From Tenebrio molitor (lineage: Eukaryota > Arthropoda > Insecta > Coleoptera > Tenebrionidae), in assembly GCF_963966145.1 (NCBI RefSeq), contig NC_091047.1, positions 22,010,001-22,074,000 on the forward strand: DNA of 64,000 nt, read 5' to 3'. The position numbers and the translations under genes are program-made. Positions 31,401-41,100 of the stretch are shown one piece after another. Every line of letters starts with the position of its first letter. Within the stretch, counting starts at the first letter, position 1. The notes beneath the pieces were generated by a model that saw nothing but the letters and a program-made list of their open reading frames with translations, was not told where the DNA came from and made no database searches.

Positions 31401-34400
31401 GGTAATTCCGTGGTTATTTTATTGCATTTCAAGAAAATCACCTTCAAAGTCTTCATCGGGCATTAAAGCCATTCTTTCTTTTCTTTCTTTTTGCAACAAA
31501 TTTCACAAAACTTCTGACAGTATTTTTGTTGTTTATCTCAACACCATGACGACGTAGGTATAATTGCCCCACCGCCTTTCATTACAAAATTTTTATAAAC
31601 ATAAATAACAATTAAAAAACGAAATTTAAAGGCTGAAGGTGGAAATAAAAGTTTGTATGCAACTCGCTTAGCAATTAATCTTTACTGGGCTTACTGGCTT
31701 ATGGAGACTCGTTCCTTACGTCACTCGTCCAACAAGTGCCAACGCGCCCGTAAAGATTAATTTACTAAGCTCGTCACATAAATAACTATTATCTACGATC
31801 GCGTAAAAAGTAGGCACTTTTTGCACTAAAAATCGTTGTCAAAGTTGACGTTTAGAGAAACTGACGGAATCGTTCTCTAAAAGTTTTAGAGCACGATTTC
31901 TCGCTTTTATGGCACATAACTGTCAGAATACGACAATCGAATTTGTTGGAAACATTGTTTAGGTTGCTAAACGACGTGGTTCTCAAACGACTTTGGTTAT
32001 TCATGAAATATTGAACCAATGAATTATTTTATACAAATTTATGTTAAAACCGGTGTGATGATCTCACGATCGTAGATAAAATGTTGTAAGACATACGTGT
32101 AAAAAGTTCCTTTGTTGCACTCACATCTTTTAAAATACTCCCTCGTACCTCGGTCTTATATCTTAAATAACTATTATGGGTCCTTTACAACACTATGAAC
32201 AATCCTCGCTGTATATTGGAAAATTACTTGCAATTTTACCTCTCAATACCGGTCATAACTTGTTTTGACAAAAGGTACTTAAAATCCTAAAATCCTTTAA
32301 TCCTTTAGGTAATTTATACGTCAAATATGAAAGATATGGGTGAAGTGTGTGACAAATTAAGAGACGTAGAAAGTTTTCTATTCTGTCATGATAAAAGTCA
32401 ACTAACTAGCTATAGAAGTTGTTAACATTTTAGCAAATTGTGATTCTTCAGTTTTACAAACAAAAATTAAGAACTTAAAACAAGCCTCAATTGAAACATA
32501 TTTCAAAAAAATGTAACTATTACATGATGTAATATGGCAGGTAATTGTTTAAAATATTTTATTGGTAATAAAGTAAGCATAAAAATAATCCATGTGTTTT
32601 ATTTATTCTTCACTCTCAATAATGGCCACCTCCCTATAGGGGTCATTTTTACAATTCATTTTTGTGCCCGCTATTAGGAGGTTTTATGTAATTGCAATAT
32701 TCTTATGTTTTTTCAAATGAATAATGCGAAAACGCAATCTTTAGTCGATTTTTCTTTGTAAGTTAAATCCAGGAACATTTCCAAAAGCATAAGAAAAATT
32801 AACGTTACAGAAAACACAACGTAATGTTAGTTTACTAAATTTTGAACTTCTTGGCAATGGCGTTTTGAAGATCACGATCGATCATCAGCTTGAAGTAAAA
32901 TTAGATATCGGCATTGCAGCAATTTCTCCTCTCTTAAATATTATTGTAATAAGATAAAAAAAAATTAAATGGATACCGACAGATTACAATCTTAAAAAAC
33001 ACTTCAAGGTCTGCCTGCATTGCATTTCCAAAACAGATAAATGATTGTTGGATCTGTGGCAACAGCAAACGATCGATAAAATGGTTCGGCAGAGTTGAAC
33101 TGCCTAAGCATCACCGAAAATCAAGAAATGACCAAAAAGAAATTACTGGTGGTGAATAATTTAAAGATACAAGGATCAGGTGCACCGATTTTCAGACAGC
33201 TCTCAAGCAAACAGATATTTTTTTCTCTTGGAAAAATCGGAATGTAACGATATTCATTACTTCTTGTTAAGAATGTCACATCTAGTAATGTTATTTCCGG
33301 TCGAAGATGTTCCTCGTCGAGCGTACCACAAGCTTTAAATCTTGCTGCTTTGTTATTCATGTTGTAGTTTGGCAAAAGATATTCTGAACGCTCGCAATTA
33401 TCCGATTTAACTTTTTGGGGCGTTCACATTAGTTTACAATAGGTATTGCAGGCAATGTTGTAAAAATATTAAGCTGCTGGGCCTTCACAGCTTTGTCGGA
33501 CACTGTTTGTATCTATTGTAAACTAATGTGAACGCTCCAAAAAGTTCAAGGATGATGGTCGATCGTGATCTTCAAAACGCCATTGCCAAGAAGTTCAAAA
33601 TTTAGTAAACTAACATTACGTTGTGTTTTCTGTAACGTTAATTTTTCTTGTGCTTTTGGAAATGTTCCTGGATTTAACTTACAAAGAAAAATCGACTAAA
33701 GATTGCGTTTTCGCATTATTCATTTGAAAAAACATAAGAATATTGCAATTACATAAAACCTCCGCTAGGCCACAAAAATGAATTGTAAAAATGACCCCTA
33801 TAGGGAGGTGGCCATTATTGAGAGTGAAGAATAAATAAAACACATGGATTATTTTTATGCTTACTTTATTACCAACAAAATATTTTAAACAATTACCTGC
33901 CATATTACATCATGTAATAATTGCATTTTTTTGAAATATGTTTCAATGGAGGCTTGTTTTAAGTTCTTAATTTTTGTTTGTAAAACTAAAGAATCACAAT
34001 TTGCCAAAATGTTAACAACTTCTATAGCTAGTTCACTTTTATCATGACAGAATAGAAAACCTTCTACGTCTCTTAGTTTGTCAGACACTGCACCCATATC
34101 TTTCATATTTGATGTATAAATTACCTAAAGGATTAAAGGATTTTAGGTATCTTTTGTCAAAACAAGTTATGACCGGTATTGAGAGGTAAAATTGCAGGTA
34201 ATTTTCCAATAATACCTTTGTCGAAGTGGAATCCCACCGTTTGATGGAGGTGCCCACTTTTCGGAGGTTCATTAGTTCGGGATTTATGGTATAATCGGTT
34301 CTGGGAACTCCAAAACTGCCCGTTTTTCAGAGGTGGCCGAAAATAGAGTGTTTATTCTGTACGTTTTTAATGAAAATTAATCAATCGATCACTATTACAT

Positions 34401-37400
34401 CAGGAATAATAATTTTTCATATACCTACGTATTATTTATAATTGATACAAATTTTGCCGGTAAAATTTTTACATTGTTACAAGTGTATGTTGCTAATTTA
34501 TCGAGTGACATTGTTTTAGAGATAAATTGGCAAGAAAATCCAATAAATCAATTGGAAAATTTTGCCAAGACAAAAAGAACCACAAAGACAAAACAAAAGG
34601 TGAAAAATCAACCACTATCAGGGCTGTCTAACTGAAATGATTTATAACAATAACAACAAAATAACCATCATAAAACAAAAACTATTGTCGAGTTTTTCTT
34701 ACGATTCTTGGAAGCTTACAGCTTCCACAAATAAATCTTTTGCATCATAATTATCAAAAATTAATGTAGTCCTTGAAAATGCACAGATTTAAGTCTGTTG
34801 TAATCGTAACGTGATGTTCACTGTAATTCATTTCCCTTCCTATGTCCAATCCAATTCCATTTCCTCGTTTTACTGTGGTTTCTTGCCTTGTTTGTGATGG
34901 TTTGCAATTTCTTCGTCATATCTTGGTCTACTTTCCACGTTTCAGCATCGTATAGCAATATCCTTATTTTTAATTGTACAGTTACACATTTTGACTTTGT
35001 GTCTGCTGAGACTACATTTGTTTTCCACATGCCTCCCAGTTGCTTGAACGCCAGTTGTGCTTTATTTATTCTTGTAACACAGATACAGTAGTGTCTGTGT
35101 TACTTCCTCCATTCAATCACTTTGAAGTAATCTTTATCCTTAAAAGTGAATTTCATGGAAACAGGCTCTTCTATTGGATAATCAAATACAATAATTCTTT
35201 TATTTTTATTTGTTACAATATTATTTAAATATTTATAATAATTGTCTATCCCTTTTAGAGTAAACAAATGAGTTAAACCCTTAAATATGTTTCCATTTTA
35301 TTTACATAATAATTTTTTTTGTTCGACACTGTCAGAATTTGAGAATTTTCTCCTATGTGAATGGAACGAAACGTCAAGCTAATTTTAAAGGTTTTAAGCG
35401 ATTTGGAGCCTTTAAGGGGCTCGCCGAACATAAAAAAAACATTGTATTCAACTCGTTCGTGTGTAAATTGGGCCTTTTTTGGCACTCGTAGGCCTTTAAA
35501 ACGCTCGTTTCACTCGCGTTTTAAAATGGTCCACGCGTGCCAAAAAAGACCCAATTTACACACAAACTCGTCAAATAAACTACTATTTTTTGACACTAAA
35601 ATGCGTGCAGAATAGGCCTCTTAAAACACTAATGCTTTAAAGTCGCTTAGGTAACAACAAATTCACCTATATTTTGAACAGTGGTAAATAGCCATTTATA
35701 CACATTTTATAATAGCAACGAAACAACAACAATTGACCATTTCTATATCAACGGTTAATGACACAGATTACTTCGGAAAAAGTATTTCAATTTACTTTTT
35801 TTTTATAATTTTCAGGTTGTAGTGCAGGTATAATAAAAAATAGCGTATGATACACGTTTATAAGGGCCTTTAAAGCACTTGCGACGTTAAACTCGTCGCG
35901 CGTGCTTTAAAGGCTTCCTTATAAACTTGTATCATAATATACTATTTTATATACGGCATTAGACATAGGTGACGTTATAGATTCCAATCAAAAATTCATC
36001 AAGACCTAACAATATATCGCTTTTATCTTGAAAGACATTTCTAATCAATTTTATCTTCAAATTCCCTTATAAACTACTCTGACAATGTTTGATGTGTTGA
36101 GATGTTTTTCCTTGAAATTCTCTTATAAGATCTTGTGATAATTTTAGATATTTTGAGATTTTTCTCCAATTCAGCTTACCTATAAATTATCTTAGATTTT
36201 TTTTTCATTTTTGAAAAGCTCATCTAAATTCGACGAAGCTTTTCTGAGAAAAAACCTCGAAGAGGTCAATTTTCTTTTTAAAAAGTGCATATTCTTCAGT
36301 ACTTTACTTACAGTCCGGCCGCCCTTAGTTGGCAAATTCCGGCGCATACCGAATGGAGCTTCGTGTATAGTCGTCATAGCTGCATTCAGCAACGCAAGAG
36401 CGAGCCAGTGGCGTAACATTGAAAAGACTTTAGTCACGTAACTCACATAGGGAATTTATTAATGTTAAGAAATATTTATTAAACAAACAAAACATCATAA
36501 AATAGTAAATTAGTACTTTCAATTCAATTCGATGTCAGATTCATCCGTCTTTTGAACAATTATTATTCTATGAATTTGCACCCGCCACTGACCGAGATTT
36601 CAAAAGAGGCGACGCTCAAACTTTCTCCCTCCCGCACAACCGAACCAGTGCCCAACATTTGCTTTTGCCAACTAAGGGCGTCCGGACTGTATGTCGACAG
36701 CTTTCTATCTCCTAATAATGACGTCATCAATATATTTTTTTAATGATAATCCCCACTTTTTTCTTCTCTTCCTGACAGACCTCCGTACTACTTAAACGAT
36801 GAATGAAAAAAATTGGTACCTTACATAACAATTTTTTGGGAAAATGACAAATTTCACTTCAAAAGTTAATTTTTATTAATCTTTGTGTTTTCCTTGTTAC
36901 AATCCTGTTTGTTTCATTTCTTGTTTTATGTATTTTAGATGATTCCTTTCATGACAGAAGCTTTGATGCTTTTCCCACCAGACGAATTGTGGACCAAGCA
37001 GTTGAGCAGGAAAGACAAATACTGGATACACGGTTGCTTGTTTACATTGGGCACCATTTTAGTCAGTGCTGGAAGTATAGACACGTTCATATTTACCGCG
37101 GAAGGTTATCATCTCTACACCATACACGGAATTACAGGTTTTTCACAGTAAATTGTTGTACTTCATCCTAATCTCGTTTTTCAGGTTTGATATCGATGAT
37201 TCTGTTTATTTTGTCAATCCTATTCGGAGTTATGGCAACTTATTCCCGGGAGTTATCCAAGTACTCCAAACACACACGTCCAGTTTGGTTTAAATTTATT
37301 CACAACTTCCTGGGACTCCTCGGTTATGTGGTTGGAGTGGTCAGTTTGTGTTATTCCTACTATTCAAATTGGTTTGTCTTCTATACTTCAGCAGAATCTC

Positions 37401-37501
37401 GTTTGGTGGCGTTAATTGCAACCATCTTAGGGACATTGTGGACAATGAACGGTTCCATAATGTCCGGTTACGATCAGATTAAAACATTGTTAAGGAAATA
37501 A
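25417..37501 (+). CDS. cytochrome b561-domain protein, CYB561D2-like (copy 3), giant TE-filled intron
   Basis: Exons 25417-25575, 36939-37137 and 37185-37501 give 224 aa. Exon 1 is only 53 codons (MSELGTFSYN... ending WHVILCTLG before GTAAGT) and is easily missed. It matches copy 2 exon 1 in length and intron phase. Exon 2 opens MIPFMTEALML and exon 3 contains the KFIHNFLGLLGY haem-ligand segment. Intron 1 (25576-36938, phase 0) is about 11.4 kb and holds a complete Harbinger element, a 2-kb inverted repeat and several MITEs. Intron 2 is 47 nt. Role as for copy 1: transmembrane electron transfer from ascorbate. It is closer to copy 2 than to copy 1, so the 2/3 duplication is the later one. 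The gene converges with the ADAMTS-like gene. Confidence 0.87.
25576..26756. other. start of copy-3 intron 1, nothing recognised
   Basis: AT-rich intron sequence with no repeat structure or ORF that I could support. Confidence 0.5.
26757..26890. repeat. imperfect hairpin with CG-rich centre
   Basis: Arms of about 60 bp: the left contains ATGCACCGAGGGAGTGAAG and GATGATTTTTACCC; the right, complemented, ATGGACCTCGGGAGGGAATG and ATTTTTACCC. The centre reads GCCCGAGGGCGTAGCCC. The Harbinger element starts only about 10 bp beyond the right arm. Related words (GCACCTCGGG, TACAAACTGCA) occur just beyond its other end (29740-29815), so Harbinger may have inserted into this structure. Confidence 0.75.
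27110..28256 (+). CDS. Harbinger transposase (HARBI1-type DDE nuclease)
   Basis: Two exons, 27110-27166 and 27216-28256 (49-nt intron, phase 0), 365 aa. Starting at the ATG at 27110 gives an acidic N-terminus (EYDEDEDFLELVE) running into the conserved NPRLAQTFRVR region; the longer exon alone has no ATG in the right place. A helix-turn-helix part (SNGVDKATVSRAI) precedes the catalytic core: Asp158 in GAVDCTHV, Asp235 in VGDGGYG and Glu271 in NPIERCFGVLKRRF, 35 residues between the last two. GSAHDCNIF and the SAILHNIA block match the family. It needs the neighbouring SANT-like protein for nuclear entry and end binding in characterised Harbinger elements. Confidence 0.93.
28360..29425 (-). CDS. 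Harbinger accessory protein, Myb/SANT-like DNA-binding
   Basis: Exons 29425-29032, 28967-28821 and 28760-28360. The intron at 28761-28820 is 60 nt, GT/AG and stop-free in frame, so the protein is about 313 aa if spliced and 333 aa if retained. The N-terminal region (STIEEKHLLGLV ... DAWKAIEQEFN ... LKRKYENLK) is the trihelix Myb/SANT domain of Harbinger partner proteins. Then comes a TGGGP linker, and the C-terminus is a long charged coiled coil (about the last 75 residues). The start was set at the Met before STNKRST; an in-frame upstream codon at 29485 lies in the TIR-proximal leader. Its role is inferred from characterised Harbinger systems: it binds the element ends and helps bring the transposase to the nucleus. 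Confidence 0.85.
30078..30325. mobile_element. MITE, TA-flanked (TTTGGTCGTCA family)
   Basis: 248 bp with ends CTATCGCGAGCAATAAATTT then TGGTCGTCA, complemented at the right as CAGTCGCGAGCAATAAATTT. TA is on both sides. It is a relative of 13074-13479 by its subterminal sequence. Confidence 0.8.
30511..30619. repeat. imperfect hairpin with CG-rich centre
   Basis: Left arm GACCGGTAGTAACGTTTTTA, then GACGAGCTAGTGAATTACAG; right arm, complemented, GACCGGTAGACGCATTATGG, then CTCGCTAGTTTACAAGTC. The centre is GAGCCCGATAGGGCGAG. A further CTACCGG word pair lies at 31090-31135. Confidence 0.75.
30820..31010 (+). pseudogene. possible tyrosine-recombinase-like transposon relic
   Basis: One frame encodes LLEKVDSARSNLLLQKSSGR followed by YFTEYKLFYNWRI, reminiscent of the N-terminal core-binding domain of Crypton/YR-type transposon recombinases (the LLP-KS--RY---Y--F--W pattern). 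No catalytic domain was found downstream. The words GTACAAGATTTTTTAGTATA (30628) and an inverted counterpart near 31185 may mark element ends. Tentative. Confidence 0.35.
31661..31776. repeat. imperfect hairpin with CG-rich centre
   Basis: The left arm CTCGCTTAGCAATTAATCTT and the complemented right arm GAGCTTAGTAAATTAATCTT continue into TACTGGGC / TACGGGCGC. The centre contains CTCGTTCCTTACGTCACTCG. Confidence 0.75.
31777..32213. other. stretch with decayed inverted words
   Basis: CTACGATCGCG (31794) and CGATCGTAG (32067) form an inverted pair, and the same CTACGATCGT word occurs at 11055. This may be another foldback family. No coding sequence was seen. Confidence 0.4.
32214..34211. repeat. 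2-kb inverted repeat, arms of about 670 bp
   Basis: Left arm 32214-32886 and right arm 33551-34211 are inverted copies, differing by scattered substitutions and small indels, around a 664-bp spacer that contains a separate MITE. The right arm keeps a longer minus-strand frame (33885-34106) ending NLKQASIETYFKK, which recalls the LKQ-SI--FFKK tail of Tigger/pogo (CENP-B-like) transposases; the left arm has the same frame broken by a stop. It is therefore probably an inverted duplication of the 3' end of a DNA transposon. The identity of that transposon is tentative. Confidence 0.75.
33409..33546. mobile_element. MITE inside the spacer of the 2-kb inverted repeat
   Basis: 138 bp with inverted ends AACTTTTTGGGGCGTTCACA continuing TTAGTTTACAATAG; the right end is its near-perfect complement. 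No target duplication was assigned. Confidence 0.8.
34212..34817. other. possible pogo-type terminal region
   Basis: Repeated words of the type GGAATCCCACC, CCACTTTTCGGAGGT and GGGAACTCC (34220-34330) resemble subterminal repeats of pogo/Tigger elements and directly follow the 2-kb inverted repeat. No intact terminus was found. Confidence 0.3.
34818..35070 (-). pseudogene. non-LTR retrotransposon ORF2 tail (relic)
   Basis: The minus strand reads ILLYDAETWKVDQDMTKKLQ and then NWIGHRKGNEL. The Y-x-AETW ... KLQ ... WIGH pattern is the usual region after the reverse transcriptase of RTE/Jockey-like ORF2. The middle is deleted. It is intronic to b561 copy 3. Confidence 0.7.
35453..35580. repeat. 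hairpin with CG-rich centre
   Basis: Arms of about 57 bp: GTGTGTAAATTGGGCCTTTT and, complemented on the right, GTGTGTAAATTGGGTCTTTT, running on to TTGGCAC and TTTAAAACGC. The centre is CTCGTTTCACTCG. One of the best-preserved members of this structural class. Confidence 0.85.
35847..35940. repeat. hairpin with CG-rich centre
   Basis: The left arm TGATACACGTTTATAAGGGC and the complemented right arm TGATACAAGTTTATAAGGAA both continue through CCTTTAAAGCAC. The centre reads GCGACGTTAAACTCGTCGC. Confidence 0.85.
36236..36870. repeat. single arm of the 44431-45308 long-TIR element
   Basis: TCTGAGAAAAAACCTCGAAG, then CTCCTAATAATGACGTCATC, and TTACATAACAATTTTTTGGG match the left arm of the element at 44431 in order. 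A 379-bp MITE splits it at 36311-36689. The outer terminus and the opposite arm are missing. Confidence 0.8.
36311..36689. mobile_element. MITE, TA-flanked (CAGTCCGG termini)
   Basis: Inverted ends CAGTCCGGCCGCCCTTAGTT then GGCAAA; the right end is its complement. It is 379 bp, TA on both sides, inserted in the single-arm repeat. The ORFs at 36192-36446 are its shadow. Confidence 0.85.
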
Positions 37502-37536
37502 AACGAGTCTTGTACTTTATTTTTATTTATTATACT

Positions 37537-37542
37537 AATAAA
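37537..37542 (+). terminator. poly(A) signal AATAAA, b561 copy 3
   Basis: AATAAA 36 nt after the copy 3 stop codon. Confidence 0.6.
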
Positions 37543-38138
37543 TACATATAAGCTAAAATTATAATACTTACTTTGTAATGTCTATACTTAAAATTAATAC
37601 AGTGCCTAAAATTAAGTCAATTTGTTTTAAATTAATTACACGTAACACACATTTTGGCAAGTGCGCAGTCGCGCGCTCATTAGCGCAAAATATCAATTAA
37701 AGTAATAATAATTGATTTTTGTTGAAATAAATTTTGGCAGTGCTCTTGAAGCGAAGTACAATGAATAAGTAATCACGCACCCTTCTTAACAACTAGAATA
37801 GTTAGTGGAAAACAATCACAGACATCTATTAATGTAAGAGTATTCTATCGGTGATGGAAGAATGGTCCGGATACATTGGATCTACTGGGATTTTTTTGGA
37901 AGTTTATAAAAAAAATATATTTACACATTTTGACACGATCGACAGAAATAAATAGAATCGGGTGTAGCAACCAATGTATTCCACCTACATGCATTGTTAT
38001 TTAGGAAGAACATCACATGCACACATTATTTTACTTTCACTCGTACATCACTTTCTCTAAAATTAATAGAATTAAAAATCCTAAATTGTTTAAAGTCAGT
38101 ACTTGGTTTTGACTACGCATATTTCTTCCAATCACAGA
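37543..38138. other. intergenic space between convergent genes
   Basis: About 600 bp between b561 copy 3 and the last exon of the ADAMTS-like gene. It presumably contains both 3' UTR ends. No repeat structure was recognised. Confidence 0.5.
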
Positions 38139-41100
38139 TTATTCCAATAGATCTTGTTGCGCCTTCTTGCAGGACACGCAGCAGTGATTTGTGTAGTACG
38201 GGTACTGGCAAAGACGTGCCTGCACTGCCAGGTAGCAATTTCTGATTCTGTCGATGCAAGAACCTGTCAACAAAACATAACCTCCTCAATAATTCAGTTA
38301 CAAATTTTTCAAAAATTAACACAAATTTTGCATTGCCAAGTTCAACTTTGGACGTTGATGGTAGTCTCTTAGTATGAATATTGTTCTTCTGTTAGACCGG
38401 TGGCGAGTGAAGTCATAAACCAAAAAAATATAACAAGCCTTCGTTTTTGAAATAAAATTAACTGAAGGGTTAATCAAAATTTTCTGAAGGTACAGACTTA
38501 ACGTGTAAGTAATCCTGGTTGTCTAGCAGCAACCATGAAGGTAATTTTGATGTCAGTCTCAGCTGTTACTTCGTAATGATGTGAAAAGTACGTAGACAGG
38601 GATTAAGTTCCCCTTCACTTTTGATTATTCAATGGCTTGGATTCCCAAAGAATTCACAATTTCTTAACATGCATTTCCACTTATATCGGTGTTCATTTAA
38701 ATTTATCGTCAAAGTTGGCGTTGAAGAGTCGGTTGTGAACGCACCACGGATTATAGATCACGGTCACGGATCAGCTGTTTAAATCTAACCTCCCTTTTTG
38801 CGTTGTTTGTGTTTTACTAACCAAAGTGAATTCTTATTAACTTGACTTTTAGTTTTAAAATGTGATTCATATGTGGAATTGTTATTTTCAAGTTAAAAAA
38901 ACTTAACAAAAGCGCATATTTTTTTAGTGGTCAGTTTGCTAACCTCTTATGTAGAACTATAACGGTTCTAGATTCTTTTCGAACTAATATTGCTATTTTA
39001 CATTTGCCAAACTGTAATTATTTGTTCCTTTCATGGCTTTTGCCATAGAGTGCAAAATTTCTTTTGACTGTTTGAAAGGACTTAACCTCACCTAGATTGC
39101 CATTCACGTTTTGAGTGATATTCTGAATGCGGCTTCCAAGCAAAAATTTTGCATATCTCTGAATGTTTTCGTTGCAAGGTAAATCTACTAACTAACACAT
39201 CACAAAAGAAGAAAACATGAAGTATGAGTTGAAAAGATCTGTATTTATTGCAAACATTTCGATAACAATATTCAATGGAGAACTATTAACAAACATAGAG
39301 TCAAATAAATCAAAAAATGATCGTTAAATTTTGACGTTTCAAAGTTAAACGAGTCATAATAGATGAGTGATTTTTATCAAATCTATACAGTCGTTTTCAA
39401 TGACATCCGTGCTGTCAGTGTCTTTTTTAATGTAGCAGATTGTACACACAAATTCATAACCAGTGTTCAGACCCTAGTTAAAAAAATATCAAATAAGAAA
39501 TTGAGGTTATGGTAAAAGAAAATTTATATTTCGTAAAACATCAACAACAAACAAGAACTCAATCTTCAACATGGTGTAAAAGATGGTGAAACTAAGTCAT
39601 CCTCGGAATCCGAATCAGACTACATATTTTCCTTGATTTGTCGGAAAAGATAGATAATAATTTGAATTTGTCAATTTGCCGCGTCAAGATAAATTGCCAA
39701 ATTAGGAAATTCAAAATTACTAAATTGAAACAGCAAGTGATGCCAACATACTGTCATATTGACAGCACAGATGTCACTGAAAAGGAGTATATCGAGTGTT
39801 CTAATGAAATCCTGGGCTGGGAAGGCGTTGGAAACCGTCAATTGTTGTGCTTTTTTAAAGCGTAGATTAATTGGAGCATGTTGACAGCTAACCTAAAATT
39901 TAGAGCCAAAATTTTTTTCTTTTTTTTCTTTCTTTGCAATGTTTTACATCAAAAATAGAACAACGTAGCGATTCCTATTTTCGAAGCAAATATCTAAGGG
40001 CACCCTTTGCTGAAAACAAACATGTTTAATTATGTTGCGATTAAACATAAACAAATGTCATTCGTGTCAAACGGCGGGAAATTCAAACTTTACACTGTTC
40101 TAGACGGTTTAATTTTTCCAACGCCTACTCAGCCCAGGATTTCATTTGAACACACGATAGTTATGTCCCAATCAAAGAAAATTACGAGAAAAGCAAAGGT
40201 TCTTGTAAATTCTTAAGTGATGGACTCCAAATGTCGCTGAGAATAAATCTAAATGCATGAGTTAATTTGTTTTGCGTTCTACACATTTTAGACATGATCT
40301 AAAAGGAATTAATTTAGAATATTTTTTTTCCAAAAAACCAAAAATTGAACATAATCTGAGAACATCACTGGATATCCTTCATAAAATCGGAAACATGGTA
40401 GAGACTGCCTTCCTTGAAATACTTACGATCAACGGGTTCATCCTGCGCTGGTTTGTATCTATCCCGATGTTCCTCCACCCTCTGACAGGCGCACTGTCTC
40501 TTAGCAATGGGCATCTCGCTGTCAACGCAACCATTGGAGTGTTTTCCGTGGACATCCATGCATCTAACCTCCCTCCTTTGCACCCCGTTGGGGCAATTCC
40601 CCTCGCACATGCCCCACTCGCCGAAGAACCACTTCGGGGGACATTTTCCGTTGCAAACCTGCTCAGTTGCAGGCTTCAACCCAGCCGGACAAGTGATCTC
40701 ATTGGTGACATGCGACTGACCTCGGATTTTGACAACACAGTAGACGTCCCGTTTTTGTTTGGCGGTCTGCGAACAAGAGTCGGAACAGGACGACCATGGA
40801 CCGGTGAACCATTGACCGCCGCATTGTTTGTCGCTGGAACACGCCCTGGAGGTCTCCGGTTTGTTGGTGTCACTACAATTGCCATGGTGGAAACAGGCGG
40901 CTAGACGTGTTTGGGTGCCGGTGCCGCACGACTCGGAACAATGGGACCATTCTGTCAGCAGCCACGGCGAGGTCTCGCCGGTCAACGATGCCGAACAAGG
41001 ACCGTTCTCGCAGTATTCGGCGTACTTGGGGCGGTCTTCGGGGTGGCACCGGCCGGTGGGGCACGTGACGGAGCGGGTGCGGTGACCAGTGCCGCACGAC

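Noticed and set aside
39638..40216. Two plus-strand ORFs (75 and 69 aa) as genes
   Set aside because: They run through the inverted arms of the MITE at 39791-40158.
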